Shown: positions 1-10,878, counted from the first letter of the stretch. The stretch: 29,380 nt of DNA from Mediterranea massiliensis (GCA_958402075.1 CATXSD010000028.1:1-29380), one strand, 5' to 3'. Numbers and translations: made by a program. The notes: a model not told the origin generated them from the letters alone.

Positions 1-2010
1 CCGGAAGGCTTCGTTGTACATGATCTGGCTGTGGGGCGTGGGGGCAAACTCGCCAGCCTGCATCATGGTGGCTGTATAGTTTCCCGAGAAATTCTTCGAT
101 GAATAGAGCGATTTCGTCATCCAGCCCAGGGTGAAATGGGACGACAGCGGATGGTAGGCTTCCTTCATGTACGAGATTTGCAGCCACGACTGCCGCTTCT
201 TGTCGATGGCCGTCTGGCCCTCACTGGCCGACGACGTGCCGGGGGCAAACCATTCGTGGCCCGTAAACACCTGGGCTATCAGCTGTTCGTAGTAGCCCCT
301 GGTGGCATACTGGCGGGAGTCCACCGTGCTGCCATAGAAGCCGATGCTGCCTCCCAGCAGCCTGTAGGTACTCTGGTCGGCACGGTCGTTGCTGAAGTCG
401 ATGACGTTCGACTGGTAGTAGTTGTCCTTCAGCACGCCATAGCCGAAGCCGAACTCCGCCCGCTTGTTGGCCAGGAAAGGCAGGGAGAACATCAGCTTCA
501 CAAACCGTTCGTCCTTGGAGTTGAACGACGGAAGGTTGTTCTTGGAGAAGAGCTTGTCCTTCTTGTAGTAGTCGAAGGTACTGATGGAGCCCAGCAGGCG
601 GAAGGATGTGGGAATGTGTGTGGGCAGGTCTATGCGCCCCATGAGCTGCACGTTGTTGTAGATTTTGCCCAGCTGGCCGTCCAGCGTGATTTCCTTGGAA
701 TAGTAGTTCAGGTTCTGGTAGCCCACGCCCAGATAAATCTGGTTGGAGCTGGTGGTGGACACGCTGCCGCCTATCTTGACGAAGAAGTTCTTCTCCATCT
801 TGACCTGGAGGTGGAGCTCATACAGGTCGCTGTCGGGGTCGTAGACGGCGTGCGGGATGATTTCGGAGATCATGTTGTCCGCCAGCAGGCGGAAGTAGCC
901 GCGCTTCAGGTCCTCGTAGGTGAAGATTTCGTGGTCGTCGCCGTGGAATTCCTTCTTGATGTAGGACTGCTGCTGGGCGTTGGCCCCTTCGATGTAGATG
1001 TCGCGGAAGCGGAACTGGGGCAGGCTGCTGCGGTACACCATGCGCCGCAGGCGGATGTTCTCCGTGCTCTCGCGCCGCCGGATGCGTCCCTTGATGGAGT
1101 CCATCAGGCTCATGGTGCGGTTGTAGCCGATGTCGTGCAGTTCCTTGAGGCGGTCGAAGTCCAGCAGGCTGACGTCGTCGTACTTGAAGGTCATGACGAT
1201 GCCTGCCGAGTCGGGGATGGTATAGTCCGTCTTCTGCATGATCATGTTCTCGAGCTGGCTCATGAGGTCGCCTTCCTTGGGTTTGCTGGGGTTGGCGGCC
1301 ACCACGCTGCCGATGATGACGTCGGGGTGGAAGTCCTCCTGCATGATGTCGGTGGGGAAGTTGTTGTAGATGCCGCCGTCGTAGGCCAGCACGCCGTTTA
1401 TCTCGATGGGCTTGAACACGAAGGGGAAGCTCATCGAGGCCCGGACGGCATCGCCCAGGTCGCCTTCGCGCATGACGAGGGGCTGCTTGTTGTACACGTC
1501 CGACGCGATGCAGCGGAAGGGGACAAACAGGTTGTTGAAGTTGCCCCGGCAGGCAGCCGTGGCCTGCCCGAAGAGCTGCACGAACACCAGGTTCATCTGG
1601 ATGGGGTTCACCAGGTTGGTGGGGATGATCTGCGGCTTGGTGTGCAGGGAGTCGCCGAAGGCGAAGCGGATATTGGCAAATTCGGGAGTGGGCCGGTTCT
1701 GCTTGAAGTAGTATTCGTATTGCGACTCCACCTCGCCCGAGTACCACCGCTTGAAGTCGGGCGAACGGAGCAGGGCTTCCATGTCGTCGGGCGAATAGCC
1801 CATGGCATAGAGCGAACCGATGATGGCGCCCATGGAGGTGCCGGCAATGTAATCGATGGGGATGTTGTTCTCTTCCAATGCACGGATGATGCCGATGTGG
1901 GTCATGCCCTTGGCACCGCCGCCGCTCAGCACGAGCCCCACTTTCTGGGCACGAACGACGGACGGCAGGCAGCAGAGGATGCACAGCAGGAACAACAGGA
2001 CGTTTCTCAT
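1..2010 (-). CDS. Patatin-like phospholipase with C-terminal POTRA/Omp85 barrel (3' part outside window)
   Basis: The frame is open from an ATG at 2010 to the window edge, 670 codons, so the C-terminus is missing. Residues 1-21 form a signal peptide with likely cleavage before Gln22. The patatin domain follows: oxyanion motif GGGAKG at 30-35, nucleophile elbow GTSMG with Ser59, and the dyad Asp211 in DGG. About residues 330-410 resemble a POTRA module, and the rest alternates polar and hydrophobic residues like an outer-membrane beta-barrel. This order matches PlpD-like (type Vd) patatin autotransporters and the RssA-like patatin proteins of Bacteroidetes. Inference: a lipid acyl hydrolase exported to or through the outer membrane; the substrate is unknown. 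It stands alone, separated from htpG by that gene's terminator. Family certain, barrel assignment probable. Confidence 0.88.
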   Translation of the reverse strand, partial: MRNVLLFLLCILCCLPSVVRAQKVGLVLSGGGAKGMTHIGIIRALEENNIPIDYIAGTSMGAIIGSLYAMGYSPDDMEALLRSPDFKRWYSGEVESQYEYYFKQNRPTPEFANIRFAFGDSLHTKPQIIPTNLVNPIQMNLVFVQLFGQATAACRGNFNNLFVPFRCIASDVYNKQPLVMREGDLGDAVRASMSFPFVFKPIEINGVLAYDGGIYNNFPTDIMQEDFHPDVIIGSVVAANPSKPKEGDLMSQLENMIMQKTDYTIPDSAGIVMTFKYDDVSLLDFDRLKELHDIGYNRTMSLMDSIKGRIRRRESTENIRLRRMVYRSSLPQFRFRDIYIEGANAQQQSYIKKEFHGDDHEIFTYEDLKRGYFRLLADNMISEIIPHAVYDPDSDLYELHLQVKMEKNFFVKIGGSVSTTSSNQIYLGVGYQNLNYYSKEITLDGQLGKIYNNVQLMGRIDLPTHIPTSFRLLGSISTFDYYKKDKLFSKNNLPSFNSKDERFVKLMFSLPFLANKRAEFGFGYGVLKDNYYQSNVIDFSNDRADQSTYRLLGGSIGFYGSTVDSRQYATRGYYEQLIAQVFTGHEWFAPGTSSASEGQTAIDKKRQSWLQISYMKEAYHPLSSHFTLGWMTKSLYSSKNFSGNYTATMMQAGEFAPTPHSQIMYNEAFR

Positions 2011-2041
2011 ACAGTTACGGTTACACAAGTGAATGAATGTC

Positions 2042-2049
2042 CAAATATA
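2042..2049 (-). promoter_or_regulatory. Candidate -7 element of the patatin gene
   Basis: On the minus strand this reads TATATTTG, a full match to the Bacteroides -7 form TAnnTTTG, about 32 nt before the ATG at 2010. No TTTG is seen at the usual 19-20 nt upstream, so only half of the promoter is supported. Confidence 0.4.
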
Positions 2050-2178
2050 AACAAATGTTTTCAAATTCCTTCCATCAGGCGAAGAAAAAACCATTATTTT
2101 CGATGAAAAGGGAAAAAATGGAGGATTTCAGTCCCCTTTTACCGCCTGTTCCGAAGGATGGGAGGGAGCGGCAGGCAC

Positions 2179-2218
2179 AAAAAAAGAGAGGGTGCATCCC
2201 GAAGGACACACCCTCTCT
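2179..2218 (-). terminator. Intrinsic terminator of htpG
   Basis: A perfect 10-bp stem (2185-2194 with 2209-2218) closes a 14-nt loop. On the minus strand it is followed by seven T. It lies 34 nt past the htpG stop codon. Confidence 0.92.
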
Positions 2219-2251
2219 GCGTGTATGAAAAAAAGTTGTGTTTGAAGGGGC

Positions 2252-4300
2252 TTATTTGATAAGCTCGATGCTCCGTTTCACGAAGTTGTTGAGCGCTTCG
2301 CCTTTCAGCATGCCGTTCTGCAGCAGGGCCAGGTCGATGAGCTGGCGGACAACCGGGTTCTTGGAGGCGTAGTCGGCCAGAACGGCTTCCTTCTTCGTCT
2401 TCAGTTCTTCCCACTTCTTGTCCAGCTCGCTGAGCTCGTCCTTCTCGGCTGTAGGGATTTCCTCGTCCTTCTTGCCTTCATGGCTCTTCTTCAGGTCGTT
2501 GCGGCGCTTGTTGGTGTCGTCCATGGAGAGCTGGATGGGCACGATGTCGGCTGCGCAGGCCTGTTCTTCACCGGCCAGAACTTCCTTGACCAGCGGATGG
2601 TCGGCGTTGAGCACGAGGTTGAACATGTCGGGCATGTCGCCGTAGAAGCTCATGCCGGCCTGGATGTTGGCCATCTCCTTCATACGGCGCATGTATTCGC
2701 TCTGCGTGATCATGACCGGAGCGGCGCCTTCGCCCATGGCCTGTGCCACGACGTAGAATTCCGTCTTGTCCATCTTGGGCAGCTGGCTCTTGAACATGGC
2801 CGAGAGGGCTTCCTGCTTGGCGGCCTCGAGCACTTCGCTCTTCTTGTCCTCCTTCACGATGAGGTTGTCGATGACATCACTGTCCACACGGGTGAAGCGT
2901 ACCTTGTCGAACTTCTGCTCGAGCATGCTTACAACAGCGATGTCCAGCTGACCGTCCATCAGCAGCACGTTGTAGCCCTTGTTCTTGGCAGCCTCGATGT
3001 AGCTGTACTGCTCGTCCTTGTTGTTGGCATACAGATAGATCAGGGTGTTGTCCTTGTCGGTCTGGTTGTCCTTGATGAGCGTCTTGTACTCGTCGAAGGT
3101 ATATTGCTTGCCGTCGGTGTCGGTGAAGAGGGCGAAATCCTTGGCACGGTCGTAGAAATCTTCCTGCGTCAGCATGCCGTAGTTGATGAAGATCTTCAGG
3201 TCGTTCCACTTCTCCTCGAACTGCTTGCGGTCGTTCTTGAAGATGGACTGCAGACGGTCGGACACCTTCTTGGTGATGTAGGTCGAAATCTTCTTGACGT
3301 TGGCATCGCTCTGCAGGTACGAACGCGACACGTTCAGCGGGATGTCAGGCGAGTCGAGCACACCGTGGAGCAGCGTCAGGAAGTCCGGCACGATGCCTTC
3401 AACGGAATCCGTGACGTACACCTGGTTGCAGTAGAGCTGTATCTTGTTGCGGTTCAGCTCGATGTTGCTCTTCACTTTCGGGAAGTAGAGGATACCGGTG
3501 AGGTGGAACGGATAGTCCACGTTCAGGTGAATCCAGAACAGAGGCTCGTCGGACATGGGATAGAGGTCGCGGTAGAACTTCTTGTAGTCCTCGTCCTTCA
3601 GCTCGCTGGGCTTGCGGGTCCACAGCGGGGTGGTGTCGTTGATGATGTTGTCTTCAGCGGTTTCCACCTGCTTGCCGTCTTTCCATTCCTTCTTCTTGCC
3701 GAAGGCTACGGGCACGGGCAGGAAGCTGCAGTACTTCTTCAGCAGCGAGGAGATGCGGGCCTCTTCGAGGAACTCCTTGCAGTCGTCGTCGATGTAGAGG
3801 ACGATGTCGGTACCGCGGTCGGCCTTGTCGCAGTCCTCGATGGTGAACTCGGGGCTGCCGTCGCAGGTCCACTTCACGGCTTGTGCGCCTTCCTTGCAGG
3901 ACTTGGTAATGATTTCCACCTTCTTGGCCACCATGAAGGCCGAGTAGAAGCCCAGACCGAAGTGGCCGATGATGGCGTTGGCGTCGTTCTTGTACTTCTC
4001 GAGGAAGTCGTTGGCGCCAGAGAAGGCTATCTGGTTGATGTATTTGTCGATTTCTTCGGCGGTGAGACCGATACCGCGGTCGGACACGGTGATGGTGTCC
4101 TTGCCCAGGCTGACGTGAACGGTCAGGTCGCCCAGCTCGCCCTTGAACTCACCGATGGAGGCCAGGGTCTTCAGCTTCTGCGTGGCGTCGACGGCGTTGG
4201 ACACCAGCTCGCGCAGGAATATCTCGTGGTCACTGTACAAAAACTTTTTAATGACGGGGAAGATGTTTTCGGTCGTTACCCCAATGTTACCTTTTTGCAT
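2252..4300 (-). CDS. htpG: Molecular chaperone HtpG (Hsp90 family)
   Basis: Cytosolic ATP-dependent chaperone of 682 residues, slightly longer than the E. coli protein. The N-terminal GHKL ATPase domain shows Glu31, Asn35 and Asp38 in the ELVSNAVDA helix, the DRGIG loop at 74-78 and the glycine-rich lid GHFGLGF at 112-118. The middle domain carries the conserved IPLNVSR segment, whose Arg contacts the ATP gamma-phosphate in the family. The C-terminal third, with a charged linker near residues 600-640, corresponds to the dimerization domain. The ATG at 4300 begins the standard family N-terminus. It is preceded by the clpC terminator, so htpG is probably its own transcription unit. I found no clear TAnnTTTG element upstream, which leaves its promoter type open. 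Confidence 0.98.
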   Translation of the reverse strand: MQKGNIGVTTENIFPVIKKFLYSDHEIFLRELVSNAVDATQKLKTLASIGEFKGELGDLTVHVSLGKDTITVSDRGIGLTAEEIDKYINQIAFSGANDFLEKYKNDANAIIGHFGLGFYSAFMVAKKVEIITKSCKEGAQAVKWTCDGSPEFTIEDCDKADRGTDIVLYIDDDCKEFLEEARISSLLKKYCSFLPVPVAFGKKKEWKDGKQVETAEDNIINDTTPLWTRKPSELKDEDYKKFYRDLYPMSDEPLFWIHLNVDYPFHLTGILYFPKVKSNIELNRNKIQLYCNQVYVTDSVEGIVPDFLTLLHGVLDSPDIPLNVSRSYLQSDANVKKISTYITKKVSDRLQSIFKNDRKQFEEKWNDLKIFINYGMLTQEDFYDRAKDFALFTDTDGKQYTFDEYKTLIKDNQTDKDNTLIYLYANNKDEQYSYIEAAKNKGYNVLLMDGQLDIAVVSMLEQKFDKVRFTRVDSDVIDNLIVKEDKKSEVLEAAKQEALSAMFKSQLPKMDKTEFYVVAQAMGEGAAPVMITQSEYMRRMKEMANIQAGMSFYGDMPDMFNLVLNADHPLVKEVLAGEEQACAADIVPIQLSMDDTNKRRNDLKKSHEGKKDEEIPTAEKDELSELDKKWEELKTKKEAVLADYASKNPVVRQLIDLALLQNGMLKGEALNNFVKRSIELIK

Positions 4301-4353
4301 AATTCAATCTGTGTATTATAGGTTGTACTTATTTTTTCTGACGGAAAGGGTAC

Positions 4354-4387
4354 AAAAAAAATGCCAGTCCGCCGGGGACTGACATTT
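4354..4387 (-). terminator. Intrinsic terminator of clpC
   Basis: A 12-bp stem (4359-4370 with 4376-4387, one G-U pair in the minus-strand RNA) closes a 5-nt loop and is followed on the minus strand by a run of T. It lies 25 nt past the clpC stop codon and separates clpC from htpG. Confidence 0.9.
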
Positions 4388-4412
4388 TGTCGGTATGATG
4401 GCCGTTTTACGG

Positions 4413-6947
<2,535 letters not shown>

Positions 6948-6953
6948 TGATTT

Positions 6954-6962
6954 ACTCCTTCT
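6954..6962 (-). promoter_or_regulatory. Strong Shine-Dalgarno of clpC
   Basis: The minus strand reads AGAAGGAGT, ending about 6 nt before the ATG at 6947. Such a strong Shine-Dalgarno is uncommon in Bacteroides, where A/T-rich leaders dominate. It fixes the clpC start. Confidence 0.75.
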
Positions 6963-6984
6963 AAATTTGGGTTATATTCCGTGG

Positions 6985-7015
6985 CAAAGATAGTGCAAAC
7001 CGAGAGAAGTACAAA
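6985..7015 (-). promoter_or_regulatory. Bacteroides-type promoter of clpC
   Basis: On the minus strand TTTG (7012-7015) is followed after exactly 19 nt by TATCTTTG (6985-6992), a perfect match to the -33/-7 consensus of the Bacteroides primary sigma factor. The predicted leader is about 30 nt. Confidence 0.85.
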
Positions 7016-7296
7016 AGCGGAAAACAAAGTTTTCAAGCTTTCACTCCCGCGATGCAGCCTATCTTATGTAAAGATACACATTTTTCATGTTATCCATTGC
7101 CGTTTTATGGATATTCAACAAATTTTATGCCAAAAATTTCCTTCACCTGCCCGCAACACTCCTTTCGGAATACAATCTGACACAAAATTCAGAAAAATAG
7201 TTCTCTTGTGCTGCCAAAACGATCTTCTTGCTGACACCCGTGTTTTTCGGAAAGGCGGAAATAGAAGGAATTGGGATCTGAAAATGACCCTTTTCC

Positions 7297-7457
7297 AGCC
7301 ACAGCGTATCTTTTTCGAGGGAAAACAATGCCTTTTCCGAGGGAAAACGTTGCTTTTCCCCAGCCCAAACATACACTCCAAGCTGGGAAAACATGCATTT
7401 CAGGCTGGGAAAACATCTACTTTGGCCCGCCAAAGTGCCACTTTAGCCCGGTGAAAA
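7297..7457. repeat. Degenerate 22-bp tandem array of TTTTCC/GGAAAA palindromes
   Basis: Anchoring on GGGAAAA or its degenerate forms gives units at 7297, 7319, 7341, 7363, 7385, 7407, 7428 and 7451. The spacing is 22 in five of the steps and 21-23 in the last two. Most units also contain a TTTTCC-like arm, so each can fold on itself or pair with neighbours. Because 22 is not a multiple of three, all frames cycle through the same peptide-like words. This explains the overlapping spurious open frames here. Confidence 0.75.
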
Positions 7458-7686
7458 GGGGGATGATGCGCCGAAAAGGCCGTTTCGGGCCTTCGGAAAA
7501 CCGCTTTCCGCCCCTCCGTTCCCCTCGTTGAAATGTAAAGATTTCGCTATTATTCTGTGTATAAGACGATAAGCCCTTCCTCGCTTCAAAATTTGCCGCC
7601 GAGCCTTACCTCGGTCCGAAAGAAACGATTCTCGACGGGTTGGAAAGACAAAATGTCAGATTGTCAAAAACGGAAGCGGGAGGTCG

Positions 7687-8226
7687 TCATTCAAAACCAT
7701 GCGTTATAGCTTGGGCGTCCCAGTAATCCAAATCGGCAATGATAGAATCCTGTTGTTCTTTTGTCAGCGTGGAGTCTTTCGTCCAATTCTTGAAACAGCC
7801 TTCGATGAGATCTATCTTCTCCTGCCTGAGGCGGCGGTAAATAGAAGGCAAATCCATCGGACGGTCGGGAGAAGAAGACACCTGGAAGGTGCCGCTCTCT
7901 ATCCGCGCATGAATCATCGGGCAACAAACAACCGTATCGTTGAACACAAATGCCAGCCGACGGCCGATGGCTTTCTCCGTATGGTCGGCCCAATCAGCCT
8001 GTTTGCGGGGGCTGATCCGCCCCGTAATGACATATCGGCCAAAAGCATCAGAGTCCAGACGGAGCTCGTTGAAGTCACGAACGGTGGCAATAGGCTCCAA
8101 AGCAATGCTGTCCATGTCTTCGGACGCAGCCAGATACCAGCCGTTCTCGCGATGAACGGTCGGATGGGGCGAACAGGACAATAACAGGAACGCACAAATG
8201 GAAATCAAGGGAAATAGCTGTTTCAT
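7687..8226 (-). CDS. Lipoprotein resembling the SecDF P1 head domain
   Basis: A 179-residue protein. Residues 1-18 are a lipoprotein signal ending in LLSC, with Cys18 as the lipidation site. About residues 60-118 resemble the P1 head of SecD: an ITGxIS strand, a helix with HTEKAIGRRLAFVFND, then a CPMIHARIESGTFQVSS-type segment. This parallels the SecD pattern in which Thr-x-Lys-x-x-Gly-Lys-Arg-Leu-Ala is followed by P-x-I and S-G-x-x-x-I-S. No transmembrane SecD core is present. The match is by motif reading only, and the function is unknown. It may sit at the periplasmic side of a membrane. It has its own promoter and is divergent from the beta-propeller pair. No convincing terminator follows. 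Confidence 0.75.
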   Translation of the reverse strand: MKQLFPLISICAFLLLSCSPHPTVHRENGWYLAASEDMDSIALEPIATVRDFNELRLDSDAFGRYVITGRISPRKQADWADHTEKAIGRRLAFVFNDTVVCCPMIHARIESGTFQVSSSPDRPMDLPSIYRRLRQEKIDLIEGCFKNWTKDSTLTKEQQDSIIADLDYWDAQAITHGFE

Positions 8227-8250
8227 AATGATTATATGTAGAAGTTACAA

Positions 8251-8281
8251 CAAATATACGGAAAGATGAGTGAAGAATAAA
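8251..8281 (-). promoter_or_regulatory. Promoter of the SecDF-P1-like lipoprotein gene
   Basis: The minus strand has TTTA (8278-8281), 19 nt, then TATATTTG (8251-8258). The -7 element is perfect and the -33 element has one mismatch. The leader is about 25 nt to the ATG at 8226. Confidence 0.7.
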
Positions 8282-8412
8282 ATATTGAAACTTGTTTCTG
8301 ATATTTTTTATCCCGAACCGTATCCAATATTATTCAAATATACAGAAAATATTCCATCTTGAAAATTATGTCAAGCGTTTTTTCTGTTGCAACAAGATTT
8401 CTTGCAAAAATC

Positions 8413-8443
8413 ATTGAACAAACAAATAAATTCCATATATTTG
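8413..8443 (+). promoter_or_regulatory. Promoter of the beta-propeller lipoprotein pair
   Basis: ATTG (8413-8416), 19 nt, TATATTTG (8436-8443): a perfect -7 with one mismatch in the -33. It lies downstream of the upstream in-frame ATG at 8359 and therefore argues for translation from 8497. Confidence 0.72.
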
Positions 8444-8496
8444 TATTTTTGAAAGATAAAAGAAATATTCCATCAAATTACCCGCCATCAACCAAC

Positions 8497-9672
8497 ATGA
8501 AAAAGAGTACAAGTCTTTGGATACTTTTCCTATTTGTCCTGGCCGGGATAGGCATGCAGGGATGCGGACAAGCCGAAAAGCCCGGCGCCCTCCTCACGGT
8601 GGACGTGAAAGCGGATTATCCGGAAAAGGAAATGACGTTGCAGGACATTATGGATGTGGAATACATTCCGCTGGAAACAACCGATGAATTCATCACGCAA
8701 GGATCTGTAATGGCCGTTGGAGACAAGTTCATATTGGTAAAGAACTATGCCAACGATGGAGACATCTTCGTTTTCGACCGGAAAACGGGCAAAGGATTAA
8801 GAAAAATAAACCGGAAAGGGCAGGGAGCCGAAGAATATGCCTACATCGTGAGCATTGTATTGGATGAAGAGAACGAGGAAATGTTTGTCAACTCTTCCCA
8901 AACGATACTGGTATACGATCTGGCCGGCAATTTCAAGCGAAGTTTCCATCCCGCCGGGGGTGCCAACTATATGGACTTGTTCAATTATGACAAGGACAAC
9001 CTCATCTGCTATGACGTGACCGTGTACTATGAGGATGGGAAGGAAAGGGAAAAGGAATTCTACCATGCCATCCTGTCGAAGCAGGACGGCCATGTGGTGC
9101 AGGGTCTTCCCATACCTTTCAAGACCGTCAGCTGTCCATTTGTGCACCAGGGAGACGGTGTAGCCGCAGCCTCCGTCCGTGCGCTCGTCCCCTGTCGGGA
9201 GAACTGGTTCCTGGTAGAGACCTCTTCCGATACGGTATACTGCTATACGCCTGAGAACAAGCGCATAAGTCCCTTCCTTGTGAAACAATCTTCCGGTGAG
9301 CCCGAAGTGCTTGTCACGATGGGCCCCGTGACGGACCGCTACTGCTTCCTTCAGACCATCAAAAAGAAGTTTGATTTTACCAAAGGAAGAGGATTCCCTT
9401 CTACCTGCCTGGTGTACGACAAGCAAGAGAACGCAATATTCAGGCCTGTTGTGGTAAACGCCGACATTACCTGCAAACAAGTGATAAATCTGACCGCCAA
9501 TGTCGGAAATGGCAAGGTGGCTACTCACCAGAACCTGATGGCCCACCAACTTGTGGAAGCGTACAAAAACAACCAATTGAAAGGCAGGCTGAAAGAGATT
9601 GCCGCAACTTTGGACGAAGACTCCAATCCGGTTGTCATGCTGATGAAGTATAAAAATGTGCAGCCTCTATAA
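8497..9672 (+). CDS. 6-bladed beta-propeller lipoprotein (first of a pair)
   Basis: A 391-residue protein. I chose the ATG at 8497 over an in-frame ATG at 8359 because the signal peptide starts there and the promoter lies between the two. Residues 1-22 are a lipoprotein signal ending in MQGC (Cys23). The segment DVEYIPLETTDEF and the later blade-like strands (KFILVKNYANDGDIFVFDR, TILVYDLAGNF) are typical of the Bacteroides '6-bladed beta-propeller' lipoprotein family, whose molecular role is unknown to me. Other cell-envelope propellers bind glycans, peptides or proteins, but nothing here shows a ligand. Its last 17 nt overlap the next gene in another frame, so the two are probably co-translated. 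Confidence 0.85.
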   Translation: MKKSTSLWILFLFVLAGIGMQGCGQAEKPGALLTVDVKADYPEKEMTLQDIMDVEYIPLETTDEFITQGSVMAVGDKFILVKNYANDGDIFVFDRKTGKGLRKINRKGQGAEEYAYIVSIVLDEENEEMFVNSSQTILVYDLAGNFKRSFHPAGGANYMDLFNYDKDNLICYDVTVYYEDGKEREKEFYHAILSKQDGHVVQGLPIPFKTVSCPFVHQGDGVAAASVRALVPCRENWFLVETSSDTVYCYTPENKRISPFLVKQSSGEPEVLVTMGPVTDRYCFLQTIKKKFDFTKGRGFPSTCLVYDKQENAIFRPVVVNADITCKQVINLTANVGNGKVATHQNLMAHQLVEAYKNNQLKGRLKEIAATLDEDSNPVVMLMKYKNVQPL

Positions 9673-10696
9673 ATACATTCTACTGACCGCCCTCCTGTGC
9701 CTCTTCTCCTGCGTAGCGGATAGGAAGCCCGACAACGCCTTTGCGCCGGACTTGCTGGGCGAGGCAGCAGAGGAAATCTGCTATTCCCAATTCGTGGACA
9801 GCCTGGAGTATATCCCGCTGGAAACGAGCGACGAATGCCTGATAGGAAAGATAAAGGACGTGTATATCGGCAGGGAACGGGTGTTCGTCCTCGACGGCAA
9901 GACGCAGACCGTCTGGATGTTCGACCGCAAGGGGCATTACCTGAACAAGCTCTCCAGACGGGGCAAGGGGCCGGGCGAATACACCAACATGCAGCAGTTT
10001 GAAGTGGACGAAAAGAACCGGCAGCTCATCCTGTTGGACATTTGGACCAACAAACTTCTGTTTTATGACTGGGAAGGGAGGTTCTTGAAAGACATCCGGC
10101 TGGAAGTGACGGCAATGGACTTCAAACCTCTTCCTTCGGGAGGCTTTGTGGTGTCGCAGGAAGGGTATGACAAGGAAACGGCCGGCGTGTATCTGGCAGA
10201 CGGTACGGGAAAGACGATACGGCAACTGGTCGGGCGGAACAAGCATTCGTCCGTCTATTACGAACTCGACTGGGAACTGTGCTCGGTGGCAGGCGAAGTC
10301 GCCTTCATGGCGCCCATCTTCGAGAACGATGTCTATCATTTTGACGGTCAGGAACTTTTGTGTTCCTATACCTTCGACATGCAGCCCGCCCTGAAGCATT
10401 ATTATGGCAAAGACGCCTCTTTCAGGGACTTGGAAGACTTTGTACGGACGCAATATATCGAAACGGACCACTGGATTTATGCGGCCTACTGGTCGGCCGT
10501 GCATGACCTGCGCTATTTTCTGTTCTCCAAGCGGGAACGGAAATACCGGATAGGCAAGAAGCTGGTGAACGATGTGGACGGAAAACCTGTGGGCGGCAGG
10601 ACATCGGACACCGTTGGCAATACCTTCACCTTCTGGTACATGCCCGAAGGGGCGGAGGATGCCAATCCGGTACTTCAGGTGCTGTACCTGAAATAA
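9656..10696 (+). CDS. 6-bladed beta-propeller lipoprotein (second of a pair)
   Basis: A 346-residue paralogue of the preceding gene. The N-terminus ends in a lipobox LFSC (Cys19). The shared signature is DSLEYIPLETSDECLIGKI, followed by blade-like segments such as ERVFVLDGKTQTVWMFDRKG and GKGPGEY, where the first protein has GQGAEEY. The ATG at 9656 lies inside the end of the upstream gene, a 17-nt overlap that suggests translational coupling. The common origin of the two suggests a tandem duplication followed by strong divergence. No TonB-dependent receptor or SusD-like gene is adjacent, so a polysaccharide-uptake role is not supported by context. The function is unknown. Confidence 0.87.
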   Translation: MCSLYKYILLTALLCLFSCVADRKPDNAFAPDLLGEAAEEICYSQFVDSLEYIPLETSDECLIGKIKDVYIGRERVFVLDGKTQTVWMFDRKGHYLNKLSRRGKGPGEYTNMQQFEVDEKNRQLILLDIWTNKLLFYDWEGRFLKDIRLEVTAMDFKPLPSGGFVVSQEGYDKETAGVYLADGTGKTIRQLVGRNKHSSVYYELDWELCSVAGEVAFMAPIFENDVYHFDGQELLCSYTFDMQPALKHYYGKDASFRDLEDFVRTQYIETDHWIYAAYWSAVHDLRYFLFSKRERKYRIGKKLVNDVDGKPVGGRTSDTVGNTFTFWYMPEGAEDANPVLQVLYLK

Positions 10697-10800
10697 GGAT
10701 ACACCTTATATAATATGCCAGGCCTCCCGTGCGCTTTTCCCCGAGCCACGCACGTCGTCATTCCGTCCACTTCCCTTCTGAAACTTTCTCCCCGAAATGT

Positions 10801-10831
10801 TTTCGTATGTCGTAAAAAAGCAGTACTTTAG
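10801..10831 (+). promoter_or_regulatory. Candidate gyrA promoter
   Basis: TTTC (10801-10804), 19 nt, TACTTTAG (10824-10831): one mismatch in each element but exact spacing. The leader to the ATG at 10879 is about 40 nt and AT-rich. Confidence 0.5.
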
Positions 10832-10878
10832 CGTGGTTTTTCACGAACCGTGCAATGTATAATTAATAATCTTTTTAA

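Larger units (their letters stand above)
6948..7686. other. Long non-coding stretch between clpC and a lipoprotein gene
   Basis: This 739-nt gap holds the clpC leader and promoter (6948-7015) and the 22-bp-period repeat (7297-7457), followed by a GC-rich imperfect hairpin at 7471-7496. In 7021-7290 and 7500-7686 I see nothing I can name. Open frames exist here on both strands, but they come from the repeat and have no family resemblance, signal peptide or ribosome-binding site that I can support. Confidence 0.6.

Noticed and set aside
136..2106. Plus-strand open frame of 656 codons opposite the patatin gene
   Set aside because: Val/His/Gly-rich composition typical of an antisense shadow; the minus-strand protein has clear catalytic motifs.
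2480..4321. Plus-strand open frames opposite htpG and clpC (also 4395-6200)
   Set aside because: Antisense shadows of two certain chaperone genes with no motif of their own.
6981..7531. Overlapping small open frames in all frames of the clpC upstream gap
   Set aside because: They arise from the 22-bp repeat, which cycles the frame and avoids stops. There is no ribosome-binding site or recognisable domain.
8313..8325. 13-mer CCGAACCGTATCC shared with 29314-29326, both upstream of operons
   Set aside because: Several chance 13-mer repeats are expected in a window of this size, and the distances to promoters differ.
8359..8496. N-terminal extension of the first beta-propeller lipoprotein
   Set aside because: The promoter lies inside this stretch and the lipoprotein signal starts at 8497.
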